Positions 8,869-17,970 of a stretch of 64,000 nt of DNA are shown in pieces. The notes beneath the pieces were generated by a model that saw nothing but the letters and a program-made list of their open reading frames with translations, searched no databases and had not been told where the DNA came from. The DNA comes from Pseudofrankia coriaricola (GTDB lineage: Bacteria > Actinomycetota > Actinomycetes > Frankiales > Frankiaceae). A program made the position numbers and the translations under genes. Every line of letters starts with the position of its first letter. Within the stretch, counting starts at the first letter, position 1. The stretch spans positions 104,460 through 168,459 of the forward strand of contig NZ_MBLO01000236.1 in NCBI RefSeq assembly GCF_001854805.1, read 5' to 3'.

Positions 8869-9285
8869 GTGACCAGCAGCGCCAGCACAGCCACCGCCGT
8901 CGACAAGCCGTTCACCGGCGTCGTCGGCCTTCATCACCTGCAGCTGGCGATCCCCGCCGGCGCGGAGGATGCCTGCCGGGCGTTCTGGGTCGGGCTTCTC
9001 GGCCTCACCGAGGTGCCGAAGCCACCGCCGATGGCGGCCCGCGGCGGCGCCTGGTTCCGCGGTGCGGGCTTCGAGCTGCACGTCGGCGTCGACCCGGCTT
9101 TCACCCCGGCGACCAAGGGTCACCCGGCGATCCTCGTCGACGACCTCGACGCGCTAGCCGAGCGCCTGGCCGCCGCGGCCGTCGCGGTGACCTGGTCGCA
9201 CGACTTCCCAGGCCACCGCCACTTCTACAGCCCCGACCCGGTCGGCAACCGGATCGAGTTCATCTCCCCCGAGCCCGCCGCCTAG
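8869..9285 (+). CDS. VOC-superfamily (glyoxalase-like) protein
   Basis: 138 residues. Start set at GTG 8869, which follows CGGAGGAAGC closely; an in-frame upstream start at 8767 lacks support. HHLQLAI, FELHV and NRIEF supply the His/His/Glu-type ligands of the vicinal-oxygen-chelate fold, and PDPVGNRIEF is a typical ending. Members include glyoxalases, dioxygenases and epimerases. The short length means one betaalphabetabetabeta pair, so a dimer is expected. Its promoter region is shared with the divergent 2OG oxygenase, which hints at linked chemistry. Confidence 0.8.
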   Translation: MTSSASTATAVDKPFTGVVGLHHLQLAIPAGAEDACRAFWVGLLGLTEVPKPPPMAARGGAWFRGAGFELHVGVDPAFTPATKGHPAILVDDLDALAERLAAAAVAVTWSHDFPGHRHFYSPDPVGNRIEFISPEPAA

Positions 9286-9490
9286 CACCGCTTCAGCCAG
9301 GTTGGCCCGGCCGCGCCACCGCGCCACCAGCCTGATCGGCGGATCTGTACTCGGATCCGAACTGGCGAGGGCCCGGAGTTCGGATTTGGGTGACATCTGC
9401 CGCGGACGGTACCGGTCCGGTCTGCCACCTCATTCCAGCCGGCGGCGAACGGCGGCGGTCCCTTGTGGGCCGCGGCCGGGTCGCCGCCGG

Positions 9491-12061
9491 TCAGCCGTCG
9501 GCGGAGCGGGAGGACGGCGGTGCTGGGGGGCCGTAGGGGGAGCCTTCGGGGACGTCACGCAGGTCGATGTCGGCGACCGTGTTCGCGGCGAACAGGGCGT
9601 CGATTTCGGCGGGCGGGCAGCCGAGCTCGGCGAGGACCTCGCGGGTGTCGTGGCCGACGAGCACCGAACGCGCCGGGGGCCGGCCCGCGTCGCGGCTCCA
9701 GGCGCCGTAGCCGCGGACGATGTGGAACCGGCCGAACCGGGGGTCGTCGACGAGGTGCGTGAAGCCGTTGGCGGCCAGGTGCTCGTCGGTGGCGTGGTTG
9801 TCCCCCATGACGGCGCGAACGGCGGGGATCCCCCGGGCGGCCAGCTCGGCCGCCGCGGCACGGACCGTCCGCGCCGCGAACGCCGCCGCGGCGGCATCGA
9901 CGGCCTCGTCAGGGGCGATGGCCGCGTCAGGGGCGGGGGCGGCCTTCCCAGGTGTCCCGACGCCGAGAACGCCGAGAACGCCGAGCAGGTCGCGGGTCTG
10001 CGCCGCCGTGACGGCGGCGACGGCGATCCAGCCGTCGGCGCACCGGTAGTAGCGGTGCCCGGCGGTGGGGCCGGGGAAGTTGGTGGCGCCGCGGGCCGGC
10101 TCGGGGCGGCCGGCGAACTCGGTGAACTCGGGCGCCTGCAGGTAGGTCGCCGTGTTCGCCAGGCTCAGGCTGAGCCGCTGGCCGGCGCCGTCGCGGGCGC
10201 GGGCATAGAGCGCGGCGAGCACCCCGAGGGCACCGAGCACGCCGGTGCCCGTGTCGTTGAGCGGGATCGGGGTGAGTACCGGGTCGCCGTCGCCGCCCTG
10301 TGCGTCGGCGAGGCCGGACAGGCCCTGGAACACCGGGTCGAAGCCGGGCGCGCCGGCGTAGGCGCTGGCTCGGCCGTAGGCGGAGACGCTGCAGCGCACC
10401 AGGTTGGGTCGCGCCGCGGCGATCCGCTCGGATGGCAGCCCGAGCTTCTCCAGCCGTCCGGGCCGCATGTTCTCGACGAGGACGTCCGCTCCGGCGAGCA
10501 GCCGCAGCAGCAGGTCGGCGCCGCCGGGGCGGGCGATGTCGAGCGCGAGGTCGCGCTTGTGCTGGCTCGCGACGAACACCGACATCGGGAACGCGCGGAA
10601 CGGGTCGCCGTCCGGTGGCTCGACCTTGACGACGTCCGCGCCCCAGTCGGCCAGGATCTCCCCGATCAGCGGCCCCGCGAGGTAGGAGGACAGGTCGACG
10701 ATCGTGACACCGCGCAGTGGCAGGCCCCGGTCGACCCCGTCGCCGTCACTGGCACGGGCGGCGGCGGGCGATTCCGCGGCGGGCGCCTCGGTGGCCGGCC
10801 AGAGCTCGCCTTCCGGGTCGAGATTCAGGTCGGCGGTCGCGAAGGGGCCGGGGCTCGCGGGGGTGCCGGCCAGGTCGACCGGGAAGCCGGGCATCCTGAC
10901 GGTGCCCAGGGTGGGGTGCGCACGCTGGACGAAGCTCCGGTTCGCCTCGGCGATGTCGCGGACGGCCCACTCGGCGCGGGTCGCGATCGGCGCGCAGGGC
11001 ACGTCCGCGGCGGCGAACAGGTCCAGCCACTCCCGCAGCGGCCGCTTGCGGAACTCCTTCTCCAGTTCGTCGGCGACCAGCTGGCCGCCCTCGTCGTATA
11101 CGACGACCTTGTTCCAGTCGCCGTCAACGCCGGGGAGGACGAGGACGTCCATCCGATCCATCGCGTCCAGGGCACGGAAGAAGATCTCCGGGACGAGCGC
11201 GGCAAGGTAGAGCCAGCGGCCGTCGCCGGCCTGGTAGATGCGCCAGAACGGGACGCCGCGGCCGGAGCGGTTCCCCTTCACGACCGGCTGGTCGACGCCG
11301 ACCTGCGTCATCATGCCGAGCTGGGCGGAGGCGGCGTGCAGCCCGCTCACGGTGACGGCATGCCCGCGCCCACCGTCGCGGCGCCGGCCATGCAGCGCGG
11401 CGACGGCCGCGGCGGCGGCGAGCGCCCCGTGCAGCTGGACGATCGTCGTGGCGACGGGCGCGACCGGGCAGTCGAGCGTCGCCGGGTTGCGCGCCGCGGT
11501 CCCACCGAGGCCGGCGAGCAGCAGCGGGTCCTCGGCGACCTCGCGCCACTCGCCGTGCTCGCCATAAGGCGGCAGCCGCACCTGGTTGAGCCCTGGGTGA
11601 CGCTCGGCGAGGGTCACCGCGTCCAGTCCAAGTTCGGCCAGCCGGCCGGGGGTGTGGTCGACGATCAGCACGTCCGCCCCGCCGGCCAGCCGGCCGACGT
11701 CCTCGGAGGTCATCCGCACGACGCGCTTGCCCCGGTCCCACAGCAGCCCCGCGGGCGACGCCAGCCTCGCCGCCCCCTCCGCCACCGCCCGCCCGTCCGG
11801 CCCAGCCCGCCCGTCCGGCCCAACAGGCGCGTCGAACTCCGCCTGTTCGTCGGCCAGCGTCGAGCCGGCCGTGGCACCGTCGGTGCGAGCCGGGAACCGC
11901 GCGCGCACGACGTCCGCGCCCAGGTCGGCGAGCAGCATCCCCGCGACCCGGCCCGCCCGGGTCACCGAGGCCTCGAGAACCCGAACTCCGGCTAACGCGG
12001 GAAGCCGGCCGCCCGCCCCCGCCTCGCCGGCCGCCTCAGGTCCCGCCGCCATGCGCCCCAC
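9491..12061 (-). CDS. Tandem CaiB/BaiF family CoA-transferase (two-domain fusion)
   Basis: 856 residues, about twice the usual 400. The C-terminal half (from ~449, LRGVTIVDLSSYLAGP) is a canonical class III CoA-transferase with the catalytic aspartate in LNDTGTG (D603), which aligns with Asp169 of formyl-CoA transferase. The N-terminal half (from ~22) has the same fold signatures (LADLGADVV, PGRLAELGLD, GHAVTVSGLHAA) but reads PVATTIVQLHG where the Asp is expected, so it may be inactive or structural. These enzymes exchange CoA between acids in beta-oxidation-like pathways. GTG 12061 or ATG 12052 can start it. Confidence 0.82.
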   Translation of the reverse strand: MGRMAAGPEAAGEAGAGGRLPALAGVRVLEASVTRAGRVAGMLLADLGADVVRARFPARTDGATAGSTLADEQAEFDAPVGPDGRAGPDGRAVAEGAARLASPAGLLWDRGKRVVRMTSEDVGRLAGGADVLIVDHTPGRLAELGLDAVTLAERHPGLNQVRLPPYGEHGEWREVAEDPLLLAGLGGTAARNPATLDCPVAPVATTIVQLHGALAAAAAVAALHGRRRDGGRGHAVTVSGLHAASAQLGMMTQVGVDQPVVKGNRSGRGVPFWRIYQAGDGRWLYLAALVPEIFFRALDAMDRMDVLVLPGVDGDWNKVVVYDEGGQLVADELEKEFRKRPLREWLDLFAAADVPCAPIATRAEWAVRDIAEANRSFVQRAHPTLGTVRMPGFPVDLAGTPASPGPFATADLNLDPEGELWPATEAPAAESPAAARASDGDGVDRGLPLRGVTIVDLSSYLAGPLIGEILADWGADVVKVEPPDGDPFRAFPMSVFVASQHKRDLALDIARPGGADLLLRLLAGADVLVENMRPGRLEKLGLPSERIAAARPNLVRCSVSAYGRASAYAGAPGFDPVFQGLSGLADAQGGDGDPVLTPIPLNDTGTGVLGALGVLAALYARARDGAGQRLSLSLANTATYLQAPEFTEFAGRPEPARGATNFPGPTAGHRYYRCADGWIAVAAVTAAQTRDLLGVLGVLGVGTPGKAAPAPDAAIAPDEAVDAAAAAFAARTVRAAAAELAARGIPAVRAVMGDNHATDEHLAANGFTHLVDDPRFGRFHIVRGYGAWSRDAGRPPARSVLVGHDTREVLAELGCPPAEIDALFAANTVADIDLRDVPEGSPYGPPAPPSSRSADG

Positions 12062-12246
12062 CCGCCCTCGCGCCTCGTCTCCGGCCGGCGCGGCATCCGG
12101 CCCCGCCAGGCACCACCACCCGAGTCCCGGCGCCCTCCCTTGTCGTATCAGCGAACCGTCTGACCGGCATCAAAAGCCGGCCTCCGCCCGCCTTCCGGCC
12201 GGGCAGGGCGCCGGCACGCAGCCCGGCGGGCCGATGCCGGCCGCGG

Positions 12247-12753
12247 TCAGGACGGGCCGTCGAGGGTCTCCAGGGCGGCGAACCAGCCGACCCAGCGACG
12301 CTGGCCCGGGGTCTCGACGGCGCGGGCGCGGTAGTGACGCCGGGTCCAGGCCACGGCGTCGCCCGCCGGATGACCGGCGAGGATCGCCATGCAGGCCAGC
12401 ACGGTGCCGGTCCGCCCGGTGCCGCCGCCGCAGGCGACCTCCACCCGCTCCCCCGCGCGCGCCCGCCCGTACGCCTGCTTGATCACCGCGGCCGCGGCCC
12501 TGGGGTCACGCGGTGTCCGGAAGTCCGGCCAGTCGAGCCACACCGCCGGCCACGCCGGCTCCTGCTCGGCGGCCCGGCGCGCCGACGCCCGCCGCGGCAG
12601 CCCCCGCGACCGTCCGAGATACAGCCCGAACTCCGGGAGTGGCCCGTCCGGCAGCCCCTCCCGGCGCCCGCGGCCTCGGATGTGGGTGCCATCCGGGAGC
12701 TGGATCGCTCCGTTGAGTCGCGAGGTCACACCCGTAGTGTGCATGCCCGTCAC
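12247..12753 (-). CDS. Dual-specificity-like protein tyrosine phosphatase
   Basis: About 168 residues from GTG 12753 (alternative ATG 12744); CGAGAG lies just upstream of the GTG. The P-loop CGGGTGRTG matches the C-x5-R-(S/T) signature of Cys-based phosphatases, and VWLDWPDFRTPRD supplies a plausible general-acid aspartate on a WPD-type loop. These enzymes remove phosphate from protein tyrosines, or sometimes from lipids or RNA. It is transcribed divergently from the histidine kinase gene. Confidence 0.75.
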   Translation of the reverse strand: MTGMHTTGVTSRLNGAIQLPDGTHIRGRGRREGLPDGPLPEFGLYLGRSRGLPRRASARRAAEQEPAWPAVWLDWPDFRTPRDPRAAAAVIKQAYGRARAGERVEVACGGGTGRTGTVLACMAILAGHPAGDAVAWTRRHYRARAVETPGQRRWVGWFAALETLDGPS

Positions 12754-13148
12754 GCACCGCTCTCGCCGGGTTGTCAGTATGCGGGCTAACCGGGCTACTC
12801 GTGCCCCCATCCCCCGCCCTCGCGCCCCCCGCTCCGCCCGCGTAGGCAGGCGTCGTGCCCCTCCAGGCTCCGGGCCGGCGTCGGGACGGAGGTGGCCCGG
12901 AGGCCGCTGGGTGAGGTTTTCCCCAGTACGGATTGGTGGGTCTGCGCGGTCGTGCGACCGGGTCACGGCGATCTACGGTCGAGGCGACGCCCCGGCATCG
13001 CGGGGCGGGCGGCGGGCGGACAGCGCGCCGGTGGTGACAGACAGCGGGACGCGAAGGACATGACGACGCGACCAGACTCCCGGCGGGCTCACGCCCGCGC
13101 GGGCACGGACACACCGCCCTCGGCGGCTCTCAGAGCGAGGCCCGGCGG
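12754..13148. other. Divergent intergenic region
   Basis: About 395 bp separate the phosphatase from the histidine kinase gene. It must hold promoters for both, but I see no clear -10/-35 pair, repeat or RNA structure. Confidence 0.35.
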
Positions 13149-14498
13149 GTGGGTCCGATGACCGGGCCCGCGGGCGGCGGCCTCGCGGCCAGGCCAGGCC
13201 CGCTGGGGAGACCAGCGCACGCCCTCGTCGCGGCGCTGCGCGCTACCTACTCGCGACGCAACTGGCTGGCGACGGCATTCGCCGCGCAGACGCTGCTCTT
13301 CGGGACGATCACGTTCGCCGTGACGCTCGCGTTCGGCATCGCCGGCGTGTCCTCGTCGTTCTTCATCGTCATCGGGCTGCCGTTGCTGTGGGTAGCCCTG
13401 GCGGCCGCCCACCGGTTCGCGCGGTTCGAGTCGTGGCGCTACGAGGCCTACTTCGGCGAGCGGCTGCGCCTGCGGCCGACGCCGGTGCCCGCCGGGACGC
13501 CGTCCGGGAGGATCGGGCGGGCCTGGTCGCGGATGTGGGCCCGGATGTCGGCCGGCGGCAGCTGGCTGGAGCTCCTGTGGGCGCTGATCGTGCTCCCGGT
13601 GCTCGGCTGGGCCGGCGGCTGGGTCGTCGCCACAGCGTGGGGCGGTGGGCTCGCGTTCCTGCTGTTCCCGGCCTACGGGCACGTCCTCGGCAACGGCGGC
13701 CGGTTGGTCGGGCTCGACCTCGGCTACGGCGGCTCCGTCGCCACGCACGTCGTGGTCGGCGTCATCGCGCTCCTCGCGGCGCCGTGGCTCGCCCGCGGGC
13801 TCGTCAGGCTGCAGCTGGCGATCGGACGCAGGATGCTCTCGCCCAGCGAGACCGCCGCGCTGACCCAGCGGGTGGCGGACCTGGAGTCCAGCCGCGCCGG
13901 CATCGTCTCGGCCTCGGCCGCCGAGCGCCGCCGGATCGAGCGCGACCTGCACGACGGCGCGCAGCAGCGACTGGTGGGCGTCGCGATGACACTCGGCCGG
14001 GCGCAGGAAAGGTTCGCCGAAGACCCCGCGGGGGCGCACGAGCTCGTCACCGAGGCGCACGCCGAGACCAAGCGCGCCCTCGTCGAGCTGCGTGACCTCG
14101 CCCGCGGCCTGCACCCGGCGGTGCTCACCGACCGAGGGCTGGACGCCGCGCTCGCCGGTCTCGCCGCCCGCTGCCCGATTCCGGTGACGCTCGACGTCGA
14201 CGTGACACCGCGGCCCTCGGCCGAGGTGGAGGCGGTCGCCTACTTCTTCGTCGCCGAGGCGCTCACGAACGTCGCCCGCCACGCGGACGCCGCGTCCGCG
14301 CGGATCGTGGCGCGCCGCGCCGACGGCCGGCTGGCGGTCGAGGTCAGCGACGACGGCCACGGCGGGGCGAGCGAGCGCGGCGGCACCGGCCTGTCGGGGC
14401 TACGCGACCGGGCGGTCGCCGTCGACGGCACCTTCACGGTGCGCAGCGCCCCCGGCGAAGGCACCACCGTGCGGCTGGACCTGCCATGCCAGAACTGA
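13149..14498 (+). CDS. NarL-type sensor histidine kinase
   Basis: 449 residues from GTG 13149, or 446 from ATG 13158. The N-terminal ~220 residues hold about four or more membrane segments (FAAQTLLFGTITFAVTLAF, FFIVIGLPLLWVALAAA, LLWALIVLPVLGWAGGWVV, VVVGVIALLAAPWL). A HisKA_3 dimerisation helix carries ERDLHDGAQQRL with the phospho-acceptor His (H268 from the GTG), followed by an HATPase domain: EALTNVARHA (N-box), DDGHGG (G1) and GTGLSGLRDRA. No response regulator gene adjoins it, which is unusual for this class. The next gene encodes a DUF4097 protein, a pairing also seen in other actinobacteria. Confidence 0.88.
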   Translation: MGPMTGPAGGGLAARPGPLGRPAHALVAALRATYSRRNWLATAFAAQTLLFGTITFAVTLAFGIAGVSSSFFIVIGLPLLWVALAAAHRFARFESWRYEAYFGERLRLRPTPVPAGTPSGRIGRAWSRMWARMSAGGSWLELLWALIVLPVLGWAGGWVVATAWGGGLAFLLFPAYGHVLGNGGRLVGLDLGYGGSVATHVVVGVIALLAAPWLARGLVRLQLAIGRRMLSPSETAALTQRVADLESSRAGIVSASAAERRRIERDLHDGAQQRLVGVAMTLGRAQERFAEDPAGAHELVTEAHAETKRALVELRDLARGLHPAVLTDRGLDAALAGLAARCPIPVTLDVDVTPRPSAEVEAVAYFFVAEALTNVARHADAASARIVARRADGRLAVEVSDDGHGGASERGGTGLSGLRDRAVAVDGTFTVRSAPGEGTTVRLDLPCQN

Positions 14499-14557
14499 AC
14501 CAGCCCGAGCCGGCCCCACCGCCACCCGCCCGCCCCGCGTCCGAGGGAGACCGCACG

Positions 14558-15559
14558 ATGGCCGCGACGGCCGACCCGACATCCACGGCCGCATCGACGG
14601 CCACGGCCACGACGCCCGCACCCGCCTCCCAGCCCGTCCCCGAGCCCACGCAAACGTCGACGTCTGGCACCGTGACACCAGAGCCAGCTCACACTGCCGC
14701 CACGGCGACCACACCGCCCGGTGGAGGCGGGGCCGGCGGACGGTCCCTGGACGACCAGCCGCCAGCGGGCGGGCCGCGCCGCGCCCGCGGCGTGCTGCTC
14801 GCCATCGGGGTGCTGCTCGCCGCCGCGCTGGCGGTCGGAGCCGGCACACAGGCCGTCAACCTGACCACCGGTGAGGAACGGCGCGACGAGCACCTCACCC
14901 TGCCGGCGTCGGTCGACCGGCTGGAGGTGCGGGCGTCGTCCGGCAGCCTCACGCTCACCGGCACGCCCGACGACGAGGCGGTCGTCGACGCCAAGCTCTC
15001 CGGTACCGTGCACCCGCCCGCGCTGAAGGTCGACATCGACGGGCACACGGCGCGGGTGCACGCGGACTGCTCCTGGCAGATGCTGCTCAGCTGCGAGACC
15101 ACGCTGCGCCTGGCGGTCCCGGCGGGCGTGACGGTCGTGGCGCGTTCCTCGTCGGGCGACATCCGGGCGGCTGGCCTGACCGGGTCGTTCGACCTGCACA
15201 CGTCGTCGGGCGACGTGTCCTCCGACGGATGCTCGGGCACCGCCAGACTTTCCACGTCGTCGGGCGACGTGCGCGCCACCCGCCTCGGCGCGGCCACGGT
15301 GTATGCGCACTCGTCGTCGGGCGACGTCAACGTCGGCCTCACCGTCGCGGCGACGGACGTGGAGGCGACGACGTCGTCCGGCGACGTCCGGGTCACCGTG
15401 CCGCTCGGTTCGGAGACCTATGACGCGACCGCGCACACCTCGTCCGGCAGCGACTCGGTCCGGGTCGCCACCGACCCACGGTCCTCCCGCCGGATCGAGG
15501 CGAGATCCAGCTCGGGCGACGTCTCGATCCGCTACGCGGACGCCGGCGAGGCGTCGTAG
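14558..15559 (+). CDS. DUF4097 putative adhesin with SSGD repeats
   Basis: 333 residues from ATG 14558, which has GAGGGAGA 7 nt upstream; ATG 14486 would overlap the kinase gene but has no ribosome-binding site. After ~75 Thr/Pro/Ala-rich residues comes one membrane span (GVLLAIGVLLAAALAVGAG), then an external beta-helix domain. Each coil carries a turn (S/T)SSGD(V/I): six SSGD turns plus one SSGS. DUF4097 proteins are thought to sit outside the membrane and often accompany sensor kinases, so this may be part of the kinase's signal system. The function is unproven. Confidence 0.75.
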   Translation: MAATADPTSTAASTATATTPAPASQPVPEPTQTSTSGTVTPEPAHTAATATTPPGGGGAGGRSLDDQPPAGGPRRARGVLLAIGVLLAAALAVGAGTQAVNLTTGEERRDEHLTLPASVDRLEVRASSGSLTLTGTPDDEAVVDAKLSGTVHPPALKVDIDGHTARVHADCSWQMLLSCETTLRLAVPAGVTVVARSSSGDIRAAGLTGSFDLHTSSGDVSSDGCSGTARLSTSSGDVRATRLGAATVYAHSSSGDVNVGLTVAATDVEATTSSGDVRVTVPLGSETYDATAHTSSGSDSVRVATDPRSSRRIEARSSSGDVSIRYADAGEAS

Positions 15560-15578
15560 CGGCCGGCACGCCAGCCCG

Positions 15579-15626
15579 GAGTGTGGTGGATGGGCACGCC
15601 TGGAGACACGCCCGTCCACCACACTC
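15579..15626 (+). terminator. Strong hairpin after the DUF4097 gene
   Basis: 17-nt arms 15579-15595 and 15610-15626 (GAGTGTGGTGGATGGGC with GCCCGTCCACCACACTC; 16 Watson-Crick pairs and one G-U) around a 14-nt loop, 20 bp after the stop. There is no T-run, as is common for GC-rich actinomycete terminators. Confidence 0.75.
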
Positions 15627-16006
15627 GCGGGGCTGGTGGTCGGACTGTGTCACAGGGCCAGGCCTATGGGCTTGCTGGTCCGACACGGACCGGCCTCGAG
15701 GTTGCGCAGCGGCGGGAGGGCGGCGAGAGGGCGGCGCCGGGGCGGGCGGACGGGACCTGCGCGTCGCGACGTCCGGGCGCTCCGGAAGATCGCCGATACG
15801 CGGATCGGGCCTAACGGCCCGAGGTGTCGTACAGCGGACACAGCGGCGTTGAACCGGCCCGGCGAGCAGGAGCACTACGATCCCGGTATCGCACGGCAGT
15901 CGCCGACGCGGAGCCAAAAAATGCAGAACCGCTGCCACAGATCGGTGGAAGCGCGAAAATACTCTCTTCGCACCCTCGACGGCCTAAGGATTGCGTGGGT
16001 GGTCGC
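15627..16006. other. Intergenic region, no gene supported
   Basis: Short open frames overlap here in several frames but have no start signal or recognisable domain. The last 100 bp are less GC-rich (AAAAAATGCAG near 15915, GAAAATACTC near 15954) and may contain the promoter of the following gene. Confidence 0.35.
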
Positions 16007-16723
16007 ATGCCTGACGACCGCGGTCCGCATCACCAGGAAGACCCAGACCATATGCACGGCGCGCTCCGCCGGGGCGACGGGGCGCGCCTCATGGCCCGGT
16101 CCGTCGTGGGCCGGCGGTTCTTCCTCGCCGACCCGCGGTCGCAGACCGCGCCCGGGCGCACCCGGCTGACCGAGATCGCGGACGAGCTGGCCGACCCGGC
16201 CGCCGCCGCCCGCTGGTACCGCAGGCTGAACCTTGGTCCGCTGGTCGAGGTCGCGGCGCCGCACGACCGGATCGCGCAGCTGTTGGCGGGTGACCCGCCG
16301 GCCGAGAACGCGGGCACGGCCGGCCGGCGGGTCCGGGCCGAGCTGGAGGCGCGCCGCCTCGGCTGGCTACGCGACAACGACGAGCGGCTCGCGCACGCCC
16401 AGCGGGCCTGGGACGGCCTCTACGCCGCGCACCATGGCGTCGCCGAGGCCGTCGCCCAGGTCGAGCCGCTGAGCAACGTGCTGCGGGTGTGCCGGCTGGC
16501 CGAGCTCGCCTACTCGGCGTCCGAGCCGGACTGGCGTGAGCTCGCCGACGCGGCGGCCGCCCGGCCGATGGTGCCCGCGGAGATCTACCGTTCCCAGCGG
16601 GAGCGCCGGCTGCGCCCGCCCGACCACGTCGTCCAGGCGGTCGCGGTCCCGGGCGACGGCGGCGAGCTGGGCGGGCCCGTGCTCAGCCCGGCCGCCCTCA
16701 CCTCCTGCGCCGAGGAGACCTGA
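16007..16723 (+). CDS. Hypothetical protein
   Basis: 238 residues from ATG 16007. ATG 16052 is also plausible because AGGAAG lies 11 nt before it. The product is a soluble, mainly helical, Ala/Arg-rich protein (ADPAAAARWYRRLNLGPLVEV, ELEARRLGWLRDNDERLAHAQRAW). No motif I recognise. It is alone, preceded by a terminator and followed by a convergent spo0M-like gene. Confidence 0.5.
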   Translation: MPDDRGPHHQEDPDHMHGALRRGDGARLMARSVVGRRFFLADPRSQTAPGRTRLTEIADELADPAAAARWYRRLNLGPLVEVAAPHDRIAQLLAGDPPAENAGTAGRRVRAELEARRLGWLRDNDERLAHAQRAWDGLYAAHHGVAEAVAQVEPLSNVLRVCRLAELAYSASEPDWRELADAAAARPMVPAEIYRSQRERRLRPPDHVVQAVAVPGDGGELGGPVLSPAALTSCAEET

Positions 16724-16832
16724 GGCGCTCCCGTGACCGGACGCTCCGCGCCCCAGACCTCCCTACGCCGCACCTCGCGGCTTGACGCCCAAGCCATGGG
16801 ATGTGTCTGACGCCGTCTCTCCCACGGACTGG

Positions 16833-17612
16833 CTAGAACCAGCCGCGGCGGGCGCCGAGCTGCTGGAGCTGCTCGTGGATCTGGTGGGCGAGGCGGCCGC
16901 GGTCGAGGTCGCCGTGGCCGACCCGGAAGCGGCTGAGCGCATCGCCGCCGGAGCGCAGCAGCCCGCCGCGGCGGTCGGCCTCCAGGACGACGTCCATGCC
17001 GTGGTCGTCGACCAGGAAGGTCACCTCCAGCTCCTTGATCCGGCGGCCGTACTCGCCGGACGGCTTGAGCTCGATCTCCTGGTAGAACGGCAGCGACGAG
17101 CCGCCGACGTGCCCCTTCTCCACATCCGCCGAGTGGAAGTGGAACCCGAGGTCGCCGAGCGCGGCGAGCACCGCCTCCTGGACCGGCAGCGGGTGGACGG
17201 AGACCGGGTCCAGGTCACCCGGGTCGAGCGCGCCCGGGATGGACAGGGTGGTGCGTACGCCGATCTTCATGCCCTTCAGGTGCCAGCCGCCCACGTCGGT
17301 GATCGGGGTCTGCCACGGCACCGGCAGCTCGAAGCGGCCGCCGATCTGCTGGCCCGGCGCGATCACCAGGTTGCCGCCGATCTGCTGGGTGCCGAACGCG
17401 ACCTGCTCGTAGTAGGTGCTGTCGTCGCGCTCGATCTCGACGGTCGCCTCGAGCGCGACGAGGATCTTCTCGATCCGCTGGTCGACCTTGCCACCCGTGA
17501 CGGTGGTCGTGCCGGTGACGACCGCTCCCGGCCTCGTCTGGTCGTGGTCCAGCACGGTCTCCACCTCGGCGGCCCCGACGCCCAGCCGAGACATGAACCG
17601 CTTCATTCCCAT
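16833..17612 (-). CDS. Spo0M-family sporulation-control protein
   Basis: 259 residues from ATG 17612, chosen for GGAAGG 8 nt upstream. The arrestin-like fold of Spo0M is recognisable from the N-terminal MKRFMSRLGVGAAEVETVL, the conserved VTGGKVDQRIEKI strand, LPVPWQTPIT, and the C-terminal DDHGMDVVLEADRR. In Bacillus, Spo0M modulates entry into sporulation; in actinomycetes its role is unclear but these organisms also sporulate. It is monocistronic, with a strong dispersed-repeat hairpin 180 bp upstream of its start. Confidence 0.85.
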   Translation of the reverse strand: MGMKRFMSRLGVGAAEVETVLDHDQTRPGAVVTGTTTVTGGKVDQRIEKILVALEATVEIERDDSTYYEQVAFGTQQIGGNLVIAPGQQIGGRFELPVPWQTPITDVGGWHLKGMKIGVRTTLSIPGALDPGDLDPVSVHPLPVQEAVLAALGDLGFHFHSADVEKGHVGGSSLPFYQEIELKPSGEYGRRIKELEVTFLVDDHGMDVVLEADRRGGLLRSGGDALSRFRVGHGDLDRGRLAHQIHEQLQQLGARRGWF

Positions 17613-17968
17613 CGCGCAAACCTTCCGACCGGGTGGCATACCCATCAGAGCTTCTATTCGGCACTAGTTTCTTACCGGCCGGCCCGTGACCATCGCCAGC
17701 GGGGGTCGGTCAGGCGACAGCGGTCAGGCCAGCCACGACTGGTGACGGCGCAGCGGCGCAGCGCCCGGGGTCCCCGCCGGATCGGCGACAGGGTCCCTCC
17801 CAGATCTGCGGAGCAGATCTGGGAGGTAAGCGATCTGGGTGGTCTGGCGACCACCTACCCCACACCCGGCCAGACCAGCCACCGCCATGAAGCCCCACCC
17901 CGAAACGGCGCGGGGAGGGCGCCCCAGCGCCCGACACGGGGGGGGAGCGCGTCCAGCGCCTCGCCCCG
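17613..17968. other. Intergenic region rich in dispersed repeats
   Basis: Contains two repeat families, annotated separately at 17757-17842 and 17911-17970. Apart from these nothing is recognisable; the spo0M promoter should lie within about 17640-17740. Confidence 0.4.
17757..17842. repeat. Dispersed GATC-centred repeat with perfect 14-bp hairpin
   Basis: A module CCGCCGGATCGGCGACAGGG (17773-17793 region) is followed by CCTCCCAGATCTGC (17796-17809) and its exact inverse GCAGATCTGGGAGG (17813-17826) around loop GGA, then a degenerate third copy GATCTGGGTGG. It belongs to the same family as 4869, 19161, 49034 and 60228. Confidence 0.85.
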
Positions 17969-17970
17969 TC
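17911..17970. repeat. Dispersed GGGAGGGCGC-CAGCGCCCGACA element
   Basis: About 60 bp. It opens with GGGGAGGGCGC, continues through CAGCGCCCGACACGGG and ends with CCAGCGCCTCGCCCC at the stop codon of the sigma-like gene (17969). A near copy in the opposite orientation lies at 63784-63838 and a diverged copy at 57732-57805. Confidence 0.8.

Noticed and set aside
9302..11995. Long plus-strand open frame over the CoA-transferase gene
   Set aside because: Antisense shadow; Arg/Gly-rich with no domain, while the minus strand has a full CaiB pair.
15130..15540. TCGTCGGGCGACG repeats as a DNA element
   Set aside because: They are explained by the repeated SSGD turns of the encoded beta-helix protein.
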